A stretch of DNA of 64,000 bases, from assembly GCA_000711775.1 (NCBI GenBank), contig ARYC01000504.1, forward strand, positions 1 to 64,000, in the 5' to 3' direction. Made by a program: the position numbers and the translations under genes. The notes beneath the pieces were generated by a model. It saw only the letters and a program-made list of their open reading frames with translations, made no database searches and was not told the DNA's origin. Each line of letters opens with the position of its first letter. The stretch's first letter is position 1. The stretch is from Oxytricha trifallax (Eukaryota; Ciliophora; Spirotrichea; Sporadotrichida; Oxytrichidae). This document shows, piece after piece, positions 37,901-52,100 of the stretch.

Positions 37901-38934
37901 ATAAAATTCAATAGTTTTAATCTCAGTATTGAAGAGAGTGATAGAATTTTAAGCAATTCTTAATTAATTTTCATTAGATTTTTGTTTCTCATTGAAAGTC
38001 ATATGTTTACTTGCCATTTCATTGTATCGATTTTCTTGTTCTACAATTATAAATATTAGTTAGCATATACTATACAAATTTATTAATTTTTAGATGGAAA
38101 ATAAAAATATTAAAATATATTATAATTGTTTCTCTTCAAGCGCAAACATTCGCTTGGTGAGATCTCTAACCTCTCCTTTAAGATATTCCGTGGTTTTCAC
38201 TGCTTCCTTGGCGGAATGCAACTCAAACAGCAATCCTTCCATACTGTAGTTTGTGAGATCATTGATATAAAACATATGTGTTAATTTCCCCATAAAATAT
38301 AGCAATATTCTAACACAAATATTAGATTAAATCGAATTAATAAGATCAAGTTTCTCGAGGACAGTAGCTACACTTCTTTGATGCTTTTTCTGTTAACTTG
38401 CAATTGGTTCAAGCATGTCCAAAGTCATTTTCTTAATTCTATTTTCAAAGAAAAACCAGTCTACATTTGTATATAGCTGCTATTCCTGAAGTTTCTTAAG
38501 AATAAATATTTACATTTTGGCAATCTTTCAACTTTATTTATATAGAATTAAAAAGCTTAGCCAATTATAGAAAAATTGTGAAATAATTATATATATTTAT
38601 ATAAGAGTGACGTTGTTCTTTCTGAGTTCGGCTTGACTTCTCAATTGTAACTCTTCCATTCGCATGCGATAATCTTCGTCTTTTAATTCTTCATCTGAAC
38701 CTTCATCTTGACTGTCATAATTTTCTTAACTTCTCAGTTTGTTTTTATCTTTTATTAGTTATTGATTAGAGCCCGTATTTCTTAATATTTGAATATATAA
38801 TAATAAGGTTTGATAATGTTTAATTTTAAAATATTATTTGCAGTAGATTTTCATGGTGGAGAAGTTTGTTACGAATTTCTTAAACTGTTTTACTATTACT
38901 GGGTGTCTGGGGGTATTAACAAATTTTTTGACAT
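34960..38934 (-). CDS. Long coiled-coil protein, unknown
   Basis: ATG 38934 opens MSKNLLIPPDTQ. Coding blocks follow on the minus strand: an acidic block QDEGSDEELKDEDYRMRMEE, then helices FELHSAKEAVKTTEYLKGEV and LLVQFEKNLNEMREKQKNWQ. Next come a Pro/Asn/Gln linker near 36600, then QVTDDKTLADIATLKRQVDF and QLTQSKVKVDEGDIKRIVNA. The tail EFTQVEIQAIHDDLGKKLLI ends at TGA 34960-34962. Heptad patterns run almost throughout. The layout suggests a structural coiled-coil protein such as a cytoskeletal or basal-body component, but no specific family is recognised. It lies 91 bases from the start of the next minus-strand gene. Confidence 0.65.
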
Positions 38935-40104
38935 TTTTATAATATAAATAAAGTATGATAAAACTAAATAAATCTTAATATAATTTAGATTCTCTACTTT
39001 TATTAATCAATGTTAGTTCTTTTATTAAAAATTAAATTATAATTTGAATATTAAATGTTAATGTTTAAACATCTTAGTAATATTTTATTATAATGACATG
39101 AAATATAAAATAAATTATTTAGATGCTTTTAATGATATGATATTCAGTTTGCAAAAAAAAAGAAAGTTTATTATTTTCTTTGTAGGATAGACTTAATTAG
39201 AGTTATTCAAACTTATTCTGAAATCATCTGTTTAACTGTTTTATTCTAAAAGTTATCTTAATTGTTACCAATTATTATATAATGATATTAAATGTATTGA
39301 AAATTATAATTTGATTAAAAATAATCATTATATTTTAAAGTTTTGCTTTAATTTCAGATTATGAAGTTTGATTGAACCAGTTGGTCACCCTTGATATGAT
39401 GTAAAGTAAAGCTAAACAAATAAAAATTTAAGAATAAAAAATTCGAAAATGTAAATAATTTATGGTATTTATCTAAAATAAAAATGTTAAAGTCATAAAG
39501 AATGACCATTTCGATTTAAATTATGCTTTAATTGATTCTTTTTACAGAAATATAAGAAAATTCACATCATAAAATCAAATTGAAAATACTTAACTTTAAT
39601 AAAACTAAATAATAACGATGATTACAACCACTTTTTTGACTTAATAATACGATTTTTAAAATAAAATTAGCTTAGCTATCTATTCTAACTTGAATCACTT
39701 GTTTTTTTGTGGCATTTAAACAGTGAATTAATAAGAAATTAATTTACTAACATAAGAGCTATAATTTGGTTTTTTCACTAATTATTTTACTTTTATGCAT
39801 GTTCTTGTAACTTCAAAATTCAAGAATAATATAGCTTTGTATTTGTAAGCATGCTTATGAGGTTTAAATAAAATTTCAAAATTTATTAATAGTCAAAAGT
39901 ATATGACAATGCTTTAAATATTATCCCTAAAGAAATAATTGGAAATTGTTCGAAGTACTAAAATAAATATACAATATTTAAAAGTTCAAATTAATAATAA
40001 TATTACTAGAATAATTCAATTTTTTAGAAGTAGTTGTTAATTTTTATTTGAATTGAATATCATTAAATAATATTAAGCCAATTAATAATTATATTATCAT
40101 AAAA
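38935..40104. other. AT-rich intergenic stretch, divergent 5' ends
   Basis: It separates the start of the minus-strand coiled-coil gene from the start of the plus-strand gene at 40105. It is A/T-rich with many A-runs. No coding block, repeat pair or RNA gene was seen. Confidence 0.45.
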
Positions 40105-43100
40105 ATGCCTAAAAATACCAGAAGTAGAACAAGAAAATAAGATCAATCAGCCTAGGTGCATACGATTGCATCTACAGAAACGAACTTGAGCCAAGAAATC
40201 TTTAAGTTTCTTGATGATGATGGATGCAACAATTAAAACCCCTTAATAAATACCAATAAGTAAAAGTTAAATAATATAACTTTTTCTCTCTTTTTATAAT
40301 TAAATTTGAAATTCATTATATTAAAGATAAATAATTTTAATACTTATAACAATTTTTTATTTAAAAATTGATCTTTTAAAAATTAAATATTTTCCTGAAT
40401 ACTGTTGATATTGATAAATTAAAATTAAATTAAGAAAATCAACTTAATTTTTATCGCCTTCTTTGTTAATTCATAAAATTCCGGATTGTCAGTAATTTAA
40501 TTTAGTTATTGTCCTTATAAATATTCATAATTTCAAATTTAAAGAGTTACTAGATTATTTTAGGTTATTTTAGCTTTTGCAATAAATTTAAGTGTTGTTA
40601 TTTTATTTATAATTAATTGGCAATAGGCTAAATTTTAGAATGACATAAAAATTAAAAAAAGAACAGCCAATTTAAAGTGTTTCTATTTTAGTAAGATTTT
40701 TTTTATTTTTTCCCAAAATCAATTTGATATCATTAATAGAGGCTGTGACAGCATGCTTGGAAAGAGAGACAGGAAAAATGATAAGCATGAGAGCAAAAAA
40801 ATGAAAACTCAGGATGAGACTCCAGTTTCATCCAGAAAGAAATATGCTAGAAAGAAGCAATTGAAAGAGAAATAAGTCGCTAAGTCTTAGAATGACTAAG
40901 ATTGCTAAGTTTCCTCAAAATCCTAGTAGCTCAAAAATGAACTCACCCTCGATTCATATTGCAAAATTAACAGAAAACAAACACTTGAGTAAATTGCCAA
41001 ATTAGAAAAAATTTGCAAAATATGTTGCATACTAAATTATACTAATTAATAGTTTGTATTAACTTATAAAATGTTATTTTGTTAGAACTATTATTTGCAT
41101 GTATCTAAAAGAAAGCTAAGAAAATAATTATTCTAAGAACATATATAAAAATACATATAAATAAATCAAATTCAAAAACCTGGTTGCATCTTATTCATAT
41201 TTTTATCTAGCTAAAATCAAAGATTTTAAAAGTTATTTTATAATTTTGTTAATAAAGATAAATTCTCTGTTTATGAATAATAATCTTTTGAAAATTTATA
41301 CTTAATCATTTATTGGAATTTTCTAGAAAGTTGCATATGTCAATGACATTGAAAATTAAATCTAACAGGGCAAGAACCTAATCTTGAAATTTCCAGATAC
41401 CGTTGGCAAGAAACCTCTCTTCAAGGCATTTATTAATTTGGTAGAGTTCATTAAGCTTGCTTCTACAGATGAGTTGAAAACATTTGAGTTGCCAAAAGAA
41501 TCAGGTTTTTACAATTAAATTACTAGTATTAGAGAAAGTCATCATATAACAAATGATTGTTATTTATTTGAAAAAAGTGTTATTTTTCAAAAAAACTTAA
41601 ATTTTGCCAGCATAAAAGAGTCAGAAACTATTTTGAGATAGATCTAGGAATATTTTAGGCAATTAGAGAAAAAGAAGAGACTTGAAAATCTTCAGTAAGC
41701 TTAAATTACTTGTCTTTATAATAATATAGGTATGTAGCCCATGTGAAGTAGGTTATTGAAAAGGCAACAGATTGCTACTATGATATAATGGGCAAGGAAA
41801 ATAAGAATATTTGGGTATATACAAATTTTGAAGATATTTATATTTATAATTACAAATTTAAAATAATAATTAATTACAAAAGAATTATATGAACAGTTGC
41901 AAAGAATTATAGTTAGAAAATTTTATGAAATGAAAATTTTTTAATAACTTTAAAATTAGAATTAATAAGAATATCTAAATTAATAAAATACTATTAAAAA
42001 TTTTACTAATAACACATTATTAAAATTAAACTTACAATTGTATAAGCTATTAATTGAAATATATGAAATAGTATTTTTTTTTATAAAATAAAAAAATTAA
42101 TAGATGTTTTTAAAATCATCCCATAAAAATATTTTGACCTTTTTTACTCAATTCAAATAGTCATTAGACTTGAAAGACGAAGAAGAAAGAACAGAAGCAT
42201 TTTTTCAACCCTTATTTGACACTATCGATTTCAAGAGCGTTTTATTAAATGCAGACTTGTTAAATTCCTTGATTCTAGAAACTAATGAATGTTAGAAACT
42301 CATTGAAGATAGACATATTTATGAAATGTGTTCGACCCAATTTTCAAAATTCAAAAGTAGTATGGGTATTTATATTATAATTTTATCACATTAAAGATTA
42401 TAAATTAATATCCTCCAAAAGTAATTCCTAACTTGAAACTGACTCGCTTGGATAAAAGAATGACGATAATATAACTGTCAAAAATAGAAATAACTCAACT
42501 TCAAATGTAAATCTTGATTAAAGTCAAGGCAATTATCAATTGAGCAATGCTGAAATTCAAGGATCTGGCAAATATTTAGATATATAGAAATTTTAATTAC
42601 TTTTATCTCATCAGCATAACTAGTAGGTGAATCAAAACCCCAAAACCCCTGAAGTTGTTTGATTGTGTTTTTTATTGATAAAAGTAGACTCTAAACGCAT
42701 ACATTATTAGGGTTTTAATAGGGTTTATGTCGGGGTTTAATGTTTAAATATTAGTAATTTAAATCATTATATGCGAAGTTTGGGGTTTATTATGACAGTG
42801 AGTATATAGATTTATTGTTTGAGTTGCGTTATTAATGTGATGAATTGAGTGATAAACTCAAAACTATTCTAAATTACACATCTATTGCAACACTGCTCCA
42901 TAAATCCCCTCCTACTGTTAGGTCTCACTGACTATCAGCATAAAATTTAAAGAGATAGCATCTTCAATCTAAGCCTAATAGACCTCTAAATATAGCAGCA
43001 TCATATCAATTATCTTGTTAATAATAAGACTTTTAATTACTGGGATCACTTATCTCTGGCCTAGAGAGCTGTGATGTTTCATCGCCATTTCCCTGAGCTT

Positions 43101-46100
43101 CAATTTTTTGCTTAATCCATAGCTAGCATGAATAAAAAGAACTGAATATCTTACTAGACAGTCAATCGCATTAAGAGTGATTGACTTTAATGTTCCAATT
43201 TATAAAACTAATTTAAATTATATATTCGATTAAATGCAGAGAGCTTAACAGTATTATATCAAATTCATTCACGCTGATGAGGCAGTATTAACGTTTAATA
43301 TCTCCATTTCAAGGTCTTAGTATAAGAGATATAATAACATTGAAGTTTATGATTAAAAGGTTAAGATTTAAACTCATGATATTTTTTGTGGAATAAGTGA
43401 AGATAGTGGCCTCGAGACTTTTGTTATTCACCCTCGTTCTATAAAGACTGAATAATATATTAAGTTCTTACAATAACTCAAAGATAAGAACGCGGACTAA
43501 GAGATTATTCTGTTTGTAGATAACTTATCTGTCCATAAAACTAAATACTAAAGGAAGGAATATGAAAAGCTTAACATAACACCTGTATTTAATGTTCCTT
43601 ACAAACCATGATCAAACGGAAATAAACAAAATAGGTGATTATTTTAAGGTCACTAAAAGAAGCTTATTACCTATTACTTGATGCACGACTTGAAGATAAA
43701 TATAATCGATTTTATTAAGAGTGTTGCTAAAATAGTCAGCAAAAAAAAAGCCAAAGAAGGCGCAAGAGAAGGGATATGTTGTTTATATAAATAAGTTTTA
43801 GATTTAAACGATTGAATAAGTTCACATATTAATTTGCCCGTAAAGGGATTTGGCTTATATTAGTCTTATGGCTTGCTTGGGCCTATGTTTCTTCTCTTAG
43901 TGCTAGTTCCGCATCTATAATCGACCCGTCTGGCTTTTTTTATAAATCTTTATTGAGTCTCTTACTCAGTTCATGTTTTACTTGAAACTTTCTCTCTCTT
44001 TCTGATTAGTTTGCTATGCTCTTTCTTAAAAATTATAGCAGTGCCAGAATTTTCTTAAATTTAGAAATCTAAGCTTACTTTAGATGAAAGGACGCTTTTA
44101 ATATTGGTACAGCCAAGTGTCGCTTATTTTAATACCTTGCTTCTCTTTTTCTTCAGGAGAAATTCTGTATCGTTTCTTGTGAGCTTCTTAATATACTTCA
44201 TTTTTAAGTCCTCAGTTTCGGAGCTCCAAGAAAACCAAAAATGAAGTTTTCTTTTGGCAACTTATTAGAAAATGTTCATATGATGGAAGGTAGGGAGCAA
44301 ATTTAGATCAATCATAGAATCATCATATAGGTTTGTCACTGATATTTCAGGGTAGTTAGGTATCTCGATTATCCTAATAATTTAATTAGACTTAATAGCT
44401 TTTTTCTCATCAACCCAAGATTTTTTCCCTTTTAAGTAGGCAAGAACAATCCAACTATTATTTGAATATAAATATCTTAGATAAGAACTTACCCAGGTAT
44501 ACCAATTATATTTAAACATCTGAAATTTTTTATTAAATCTTGAGATTACATTCTCTTCATTGCATCATTCATAGACTCTATCATGCTTACTCTTTCTATA
44601 AATGTTAATGAAATTTAAATTTATGAATATCCTTTTTAAATCTTACTATTGGAGTTTAACCTTGAAAAAATATGAGGAAAAGAATTGAAAAATTTGCTGC
44701 ACATTTAACAAATTGATCTTAAATTTTACCAACTATCTCCTTTAAAATTGTTCCTAATAATGTTTAATTATTTTAGGTGATCCTCCAAATTTAGTTTAAA
44801 CTTTATTAGGAGTTAAATTTTAAGATTTAAACTAAATTAGGAAAATACAAATTTAAAAATGTTTGATAAATTTACCTTAAATTAAGTCCAAAATAATTTG
44901 GAGGAACTTTAAGAAGAAACAAACCGTTATTAGGAGCATTTTAATTTAGTTATATACACTAATTAAATAAGTCAACTTAAAACTTTTATGGTGATTTAAT
45001 TTACATACCTAATACTCAATTATTAAAGTATTTATAAGTAGACTTCATCATCAATAAAAGGAAATTTATCAGCAATCTAAAATGAGCACTAACCTTTTAA
45101 CAATAGTAGCATTTCTTGGTTAAGATAATAAAAGTTCATTCCGATACCCGAAATGTTGAAATCAGAGAAGCTTGCACTTAGTGGGAGCATGCTTATAAAA
45201 CATTCGACTTGTCAACATTTGAAATTCAAATATAATTTAAGAAGATGGCCATCAAAGAAACTGCACTAATTGAAGAGGAGGTTAAAGAATCTACCAGAGA
45301 GCATTAAATATTTTCAATCAATGTAGACTATTTTTGCAATGAATGTAATAAAGTTTACCTCTACAAGTCAACTTACAATAGAAATTTGAGAGATATACAC
45401 AACGATATGGCTAGGTTGTATCTAAGGCATTAAAAAAGAAGGATGGCAACAATTTTTGTGAGTCCTATGAGCCATAACTCATGCAAGAAACCTCAAAGTG
45501 AACTTAATGAAAAGCATAATCAAAGTTTTGTGTATATTCTTTAACCTACAGGAAAAAGGTTTCTATGAATAAGAAGGCCAAAAAATTCTGTTAAGTCATT
45601 TAGAGTTGAGGTACAATAGAAAGTCAAAATAAGAGGCTGAAAAGAAGCTTCATGTCTTTTAGATAAATGAAATCATGGTAAAAAATGAGGCGATAAAGAT
45701 TCCTATCTTAAAAATTATTAACATAGATTCTTGTATTGACTCACTCTTGAGAATTAAGTAAAGAAGAGAGTCATCGTTGATGACTTATATGCGATTATAA
45801 TATATCATTCAATTACTTCCTTGCTGATGACAATATCTAAATGGAATTTGATAATGAGTATTATACTCTATAACAAGCAAAGTTTAGAGAATGTAAGCAT
45901 ATCAATAAGCTAGATGTTATTCTACTTGGAAAAGCTTACGTTGCAATTAGACTTCTCCTCGTCGAGATGACTTACAGATATATTTTATCTAACAATAGAT
46001 GTCAGAGATAAATTAGCTTTATAGTGTGGCAGATAGTTGAGGGGATTGAAGAGCTTCACAAGCTATTTATGTCCATAGAGACTTAAAGCCAGAAAACATC

Positions 46101-49100
46101 ATAATGAACTTTCTGCCTCTTAGAGTTTATATTATTGACTTCAAAAGAGCTCAAAGAGTGCAAGCCTTTGCATTAGGAAATGTATACGGCACTCCTGGAT
46201 ATTTCCCAGAGAGAGAGAGGATTTGAGAGATGGAGACACTTAATGGGATATCTGGGCTCTAGCAGTAATAACAATTAAGAGCGACATACCAATAAAACTA
46301 TTACTTTAGCTGCAGGAGTAAGAGAGATTCTAAGCAAATAATCAAATAATTTCTCGATAAATATAAAATTAATAGAGGTCTTAGAGAACTTGCATACTTA
46401 ACCATTATCAAGCCAGGCTAAGAGAATTAACAAACAATAAAAACTATAAAACATCAACTTAAAAAGATAAAATTCAAAGAGATGCCACACGACTCTAAGT
46501 TTATGTTTGTGTTAAATATCTTAAAAAACTCGCTTGATATACTCACTTAAATTATTTAAACATTAAACCCCTATAAAACCCTGTTAAAACCCTAATAAAG
46601 TATGCACTAATAGTCTACTTTTATCAATCAAAAACTCAATCAAACTACTGAAAGGGTTTTGGGGTTTTGAATTTTCAAGTTGAGTAAAGCTAAACCTTCA
46701 TGATGAAAAATGTTAACCCGACGTAAAGCTAATATTCCCAAACAAATAACAATACTATGAATTAAATTTCAACTATCAATAGCCTCACAAGTCCAGGGTT
46801 GCAAAATTTAAAACTTAAATAAATTAAAAATTTAATCATAAAATTACTTGGTAAATATAACAATTAATCAAATAAATTAAAGATAAATGAATATAATCTC
46901 ATTATTAAATATTAGCTTTTATAATTAAGCATATAAAAAAGAGTATTTTATATGACCCAAAATTCTCTAATAAAATAAATGTCAATTCATACCATATAAC
47001 AATTAGAAATCATTAAAAAGGGTGGGGGATGAAGTTTCCTACCCCAAACAGTTTCCCGCCCCCTCCGGAAGTTTCCTGTCCCCAACATTAAATTTTATAT
47101 TGTTTGATAACAAAAATATTAGAAACAATTTTTTTTCAATTTTAATTACTATTACTTTGTACAACTTGTACTAAACAACTTTTATAAATATTTAATTTTC
47201 AAGATACATAATTATTCTTTATCAAATTATATATTAAAAACGATGCTAAATAACTATGTTTGATTAAAAGATTAAGGTGATTTTCATTAAAATGTGTATT
47301 AATTATCAATGAAAAATTATTAGAAGCTGGAAATAAAAGTAACTATGTCATAATTAATTATTAAGATACTTTAAAAATTATAAAAATTGCATATCTTTAT
47401 GAATGGGCAGGAAACTTTCTCCCCGAAAAGGGTTTTTGAATTTTGTCAGTCCTCATGACTAATTCTTATAAACTTTGACACTTGGTATTCAAAACCCCAA
47501 AACCCCTTAGTGAGGTTTATAAGTGCTTTGTTTTGTAGGGAATTTGTTAGGGGTTGGGGTTATTAATTAAATTCGAGACAAAAATAGCAAGCTTTTGGGG
47601 TCTATTTATAATGAAGAGTATATAGATTTAGTGTTTAAACTGCGATATGGAGTTGATACATACAGTGAATAAATCAAACCAGTACTCAATTATAAGTCTA
47701 TTGCGCTTCTCTTAAAGCGAAGTCCGTCAACTGTTCGTTCCCACTGTCTTATAGCACTATAATTAAAGAAATAGTAGCTAAATTCTTAGCCTAAGAGGTA
47801 GTCAAAGTTTCTATAGAAGCATATTGACTATCTTATTAATGATAAAACTTTGAAGTATTGGGCTCACTTCTCTTTAGACCAACGAGCTACTATGTTTCAT
47901 CGCCAGTTCCCTGAGTTGAAGATCTCTGCTTAGTCTATAGCCAACATCTATAAACGAAATGGTATTTCTTACAAAGGTGTTAATCGTATCAAGAGAGTGA
48001 TTGATTTCACTCTGCCATTTTACAACAATAACCTAAATATATTTATAATTAAATGCAGAGAGCTATTACTAATAATATTAAGTTTATACATGCTGACGAG
48101 GCTGTGTTTACCTTCAACACTTTTATCTAGAAATCTTGGTATAAGAGGCATAGTAATATAGAAGTATATGACTAGAAAGTCAAGGTATAAACAATGGCAA
48201 TTCTAGGAGGTATTAGCGAGGATGCTGGTTTAGAAACTTATGTTATTCATTCTCGCTCTATTAAGACAGAGCAGTATATTAAGTTCTTAGAGCAGCTAAG
48301 AGAGAAGTACCCTGAATAAGAGATTATACTATTCGTTGATAATCTTTCTGTTCATAAGACTAAAGAAACAAGGAAGAGTTATGAGCAACTTAGAATAACG
48401 CCAGTGTTCAACGTACCTTACAGTCCATAGTTTAATGGAATTGAGTTCTACTGGGGTATATTAAAAGGCCATTACAAGAAACTGCTGCTATACCACTTGA
48501 TGCATGACCTACCTATCGATACAGTAGACTTTATTAAAAGCTCAGCGAAGAGAGTAGATAATTTATTGGCTTAAAAGTGTGCGAAAGAAGGGAGAGTGAA
48601 TGTATATAAATAAGTTTTGTAGTTAAGTTAATGAATATATAAGTCACATTTAGAATTCTTTAGAGGGAGCTGGCTTCTCTTTCTTTTCTTCTACTTCTTG
48701 CTTCCCTCCTCCTAAGTTTCTTCTCTTGCTGCCAGCTCCAGCATCTATATTCATTGACTCTGGAGGCTAAATATTTGAATAAAGTCTCTTGCTAACTTCA
48801 TACTTTGTCTGCGACTTTCGCTCTCTGTGAAGCTTGCTCTATTCCTTCATCAAGAAGATGCCAGTACCAGATTTTTCTAAAGAGTTAAGCTACAAATCTT
48901 ACTTAAAATATAAGGGTGCTTCTGCAGCTCTGATAGCCAGCTCTCACTTATCTTGATCCCTTGTTTATCCTTATCTTCTGAAGAGATGCTGTACCTTTTC
49001 TTATGAGATTCTTGAATAATTTCTTTCAAGTAATCACCTTTTATTGTTGCAAGTATGCCAAAGAAGTAGTTTCTTTCAGGAAGTTTATTTGACAACTGCT

Positions 49101-52100
49101 TCTTTGTAGGCAGGTACAACGAAACCTCTGGGTCATTCATTGCATTATCATATAAATTAGTCACAGAGATTTCAGGATAGTTTGGAATCTCTGCAAACTT
49201 TACATCTTAAGTTTTTAATGCTTTCTTCTCTTCGCAGAGTATGGCTCTTAAAAATGAAATTTTAGTACCTTCCATCGTTCGGAGGAACAAACCAACTACA
49301 AAATAAAGATTAGCTACTATGAGATCATTACCTTGCTGCACCAGATAGCGGTGCAAATCCTCCTTGCTTCTAAATCTTTGAATCAATTCTTGTGCTTGCA
49401 CTCTTTTCATTGCATCATTCATTGACTCTAACTTGCTTACAGATCTAAGAAATAATATTCAAGTTTAAGTTTATTGATTTCAATTATATACCTCTGTAAA
49501 ACTTACTATTAAATATGGGCATCCAATAGGAGGTCAACCTCTAAGAAGGATATGGAGAGTTTAGAGAACTAATTTCAAACTTGAGAGATTGATATCAATT
49601 TCTACTGATAGTTCCATATTTTTTAATTTAAATTGGTACGTAATTAATTAGGAGCAGCTCCTAAAATGCTAGTACTTAATTAAGAGCATTAATTAAAGCT
49701 AGTACTTTATTAGGAGCACCCTAATTTTAATCATAAAATCACAAAATACCTCCTAAAGCAGTACGTACTTAATTAGGTGCACCTCCTAAATCGGTACGTA
49801 CTATAATCAACTTATTATTGATAGTAAAAATGGTTACTTTCTCATCCATTTTTAGAGCTGGTTCGTCTCTTAGTGCTCATTTATCTTCGCTAATACTCTA
49901 AGAACTTCCCTTGATTCTTGTAGGCTTGCAAAGCTCTCATATAAGCTCTCAGTTATAGAGGCAGTTTTATAATTTTAAATTCAAATTTAAATATGAGCGC
50001 TAACATTTTAAGAAAAACAACAGCACTTCCATAAAACTAAATGAGACTTACCTTTGGAAGCAATAAAAAGTGTGATAGCTGCGAGATGAACTCTCATAAG
50101 GAACTACCAGAGCTATCACTTGATGCTCTGTTATTAAAATTGAAATTAATAATAGAAAATTAATGGCAAACAAGTGTGTGGGAGACAGAGAGGAGGAGAA
50201 AGGTATTAATGAAATTCCTATACAAACTGAAGAAGTTGAAGTCTATTTTTGTGAGTTATGTGAGAGAGATTTTGCTCATAAATCAAGCTGGTACAGACAT
50301 ATGAAGGAGCATAGAGAAGCGAACCCCACTGTATACTTAAAGCATGATAAAATAGATGGAAAGTATGACTGCTTTGAGTGCCATAAGCAATACTCTCATA
50401 CAAGAGACCTAAAGAAGCATCTATTAAAAGCTCACAAGAAAGATATAGAAGTTGAGAATCATGAAGTTGAGCTGAAGCTTCTAAACAAAATAAAAGCGAG
50501 GGAATATTCTAAGGTCGTAGTACCTGAATAAGCTAGAGAGTTAGAGTACGTTAAGAAGCACGCAACCAACTGACCTCTGAAATAACAAAAATTATGATCA
50601 AGATTCAATACAAGAAAATACCGGTTCTTGCTTAAATTGACCTAGAAACCTCTCTTTAAAGCTACCTAATAATAGAAGACTCCTTTGATAAGAAAGTTAT
50701 CAATGATCATCAATACGCATACAAGGTGTATCCCTTAAACTATCTCTTAAGTGATGATAAATATCAGGGAGTTTACAAATGAGTATCAAGTACTCACTTA
50801 AGCTAAGTTTAAAGAGTGTAGTACTTAATCAAGCTAGATGCTGTTCTTCTTGCCAAGGATCATGTCGCTCTCAGACTCCCACTCTATGAAATGACCCTCA
50901 GAGATTTTATTACTGATCAAAGGAATCATAAGTAGCTTGCTTTGATAGCAACCTAAACCTTACAAGGTATAAAAGAGTTACATAAGTTAGGCTTTGTTCA
51001 TAGAGATTTGAAGCCTGAGAATATTATGATAAACTTCTCACCTGTAAGAGTGGCAATTATTGACTTCAACAGAGCATTAAGGGTGGAAGTATCAAGGCTA
51101 GGAAGTGTTATGGGAACTCCAGGCTATTATCCTGAAAGACTGGAGAGATGGAGATTATTAATGGGATGAGTGGGCTTTAGCAGCAATAATAATAGAGTGC
51201 GATATGCCTCGCAACGATTACTACGCTACCAGGTGTGAGAAAGATGCTAAGCAAAGAATCAAGTAATTTATAGACAAAACCAGAGTCTCTCAATCATTAA
51301 AATAAATGGCAGAATCAATAATATTAAAACCAAACTCTAGATAAGACATAATATTAGAGCAGATAGAGTTGTGGTTAAGTAAGATAAACTTCAGACCACT
51401 CCCACATGATCCTAAAGTGCATTTTGAGTGTTTAAATTAAATAAATTTACTATAAATTTCACATTAAAACCAATTAATAACCCCAACCCCTAACAAATTC
51501 CCTACAAATCAAAGCACTTATAAACCTCACTAAGGGGTTTTGGGGTTTTGATTACTAAATCCCTAGAAAGTTTCAATAAAGTGATGGAAAAGCATGAAAC
51601 AATTTCTGATAATCTTAAAAGTCAAAGTACCAAACTAGATGAGCACACAAACTATCATAAGCAAACCATCGAATATTAAACTGAGAGTACTGAACTTTTC
51701 AAGCAATAATAGTCAAACACCAAAACGATACTTGATACATAGTAAGCTGACAGCGCTAAGATTAAGTAAACAGAAGCTGCAGTCCAGACGATATTGGAGA
51801 AACTGTAATAGTAGGAATTAGACAATATTGAAAAAATGAAAAGAAAAGAAGAGCGAAGATTCAAGAAAAGTATGAAAAAATCTAAGCAGAAAGAAGTTAA
51901 TAAGAATTATTCAATGGGTAAGACAAAGTCAATCTGCAAGGGAAAGAATGCAGACAACAAGAGGAAGAATGCAGAAAAAGAGCAAAAGAATGAAGAAAGC
52001 ATAGAAATGGTCAAATAAAGTGACAACTTGATGGAGGTAAATGACAAGATGATTCTCAGCAATTAAGGAAAGCAGGAGGACACCAGTTATTAGACTAAAG

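Larger units (their letters stand above)
42633..46669 (+). mobile_element. TBE-B: complete telomere-bearing element, decayed
   Basis: It begins CAAAACCCCAAAACCCC and ends GGGTTTTGGGGTTTTG, flanked on both sides by AAT (42630-42632 and 46670-46672). The terminal inverted repeats extend about 100 bp. Gene order is transposase (+), 22-kDa ORF (-), zinc-finger/kinase ORF (+), the standard TBE layout. All three frames carry many TGA stops and indels relative to TBE-C and TBE-D. The element therefore looks older, and its ends match TBE-A rather than C-E. It lies between coding blocks of the gene at 40105. Confidence 0.95.
47490..51550 (+). mobile_element. TBE-C: complete telomere-bearing element
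   Basis: Ends are CAAAACCCCAAAACCCC and its inverse, flanked by ATT (47487-47489 and 51551-51553). Inverted repeats extend about 77 bp and include the GC-richer stretch TTTGTTAGGGGTTGGGG. Order is transposase (+), 22-kDa ORF (-), zinc-finger/kinase ORF (+). The three ORFs are nearly whole, each with about one single-base indel. The element is inserted between two coding blocks of the gene at 40105. It is closest to TBE-D and TBE-E. Confidence 0.96.

Noticed and set aside
42633-42650. Telomere-like C4A4 repeats as real chromosome ends or as macronuclear telomeres.
   Set aside because: They occur in inverted pairs about 4 kb apart, flanked by AAT duplications and enclosing transposase genes, so they are TBE termini.
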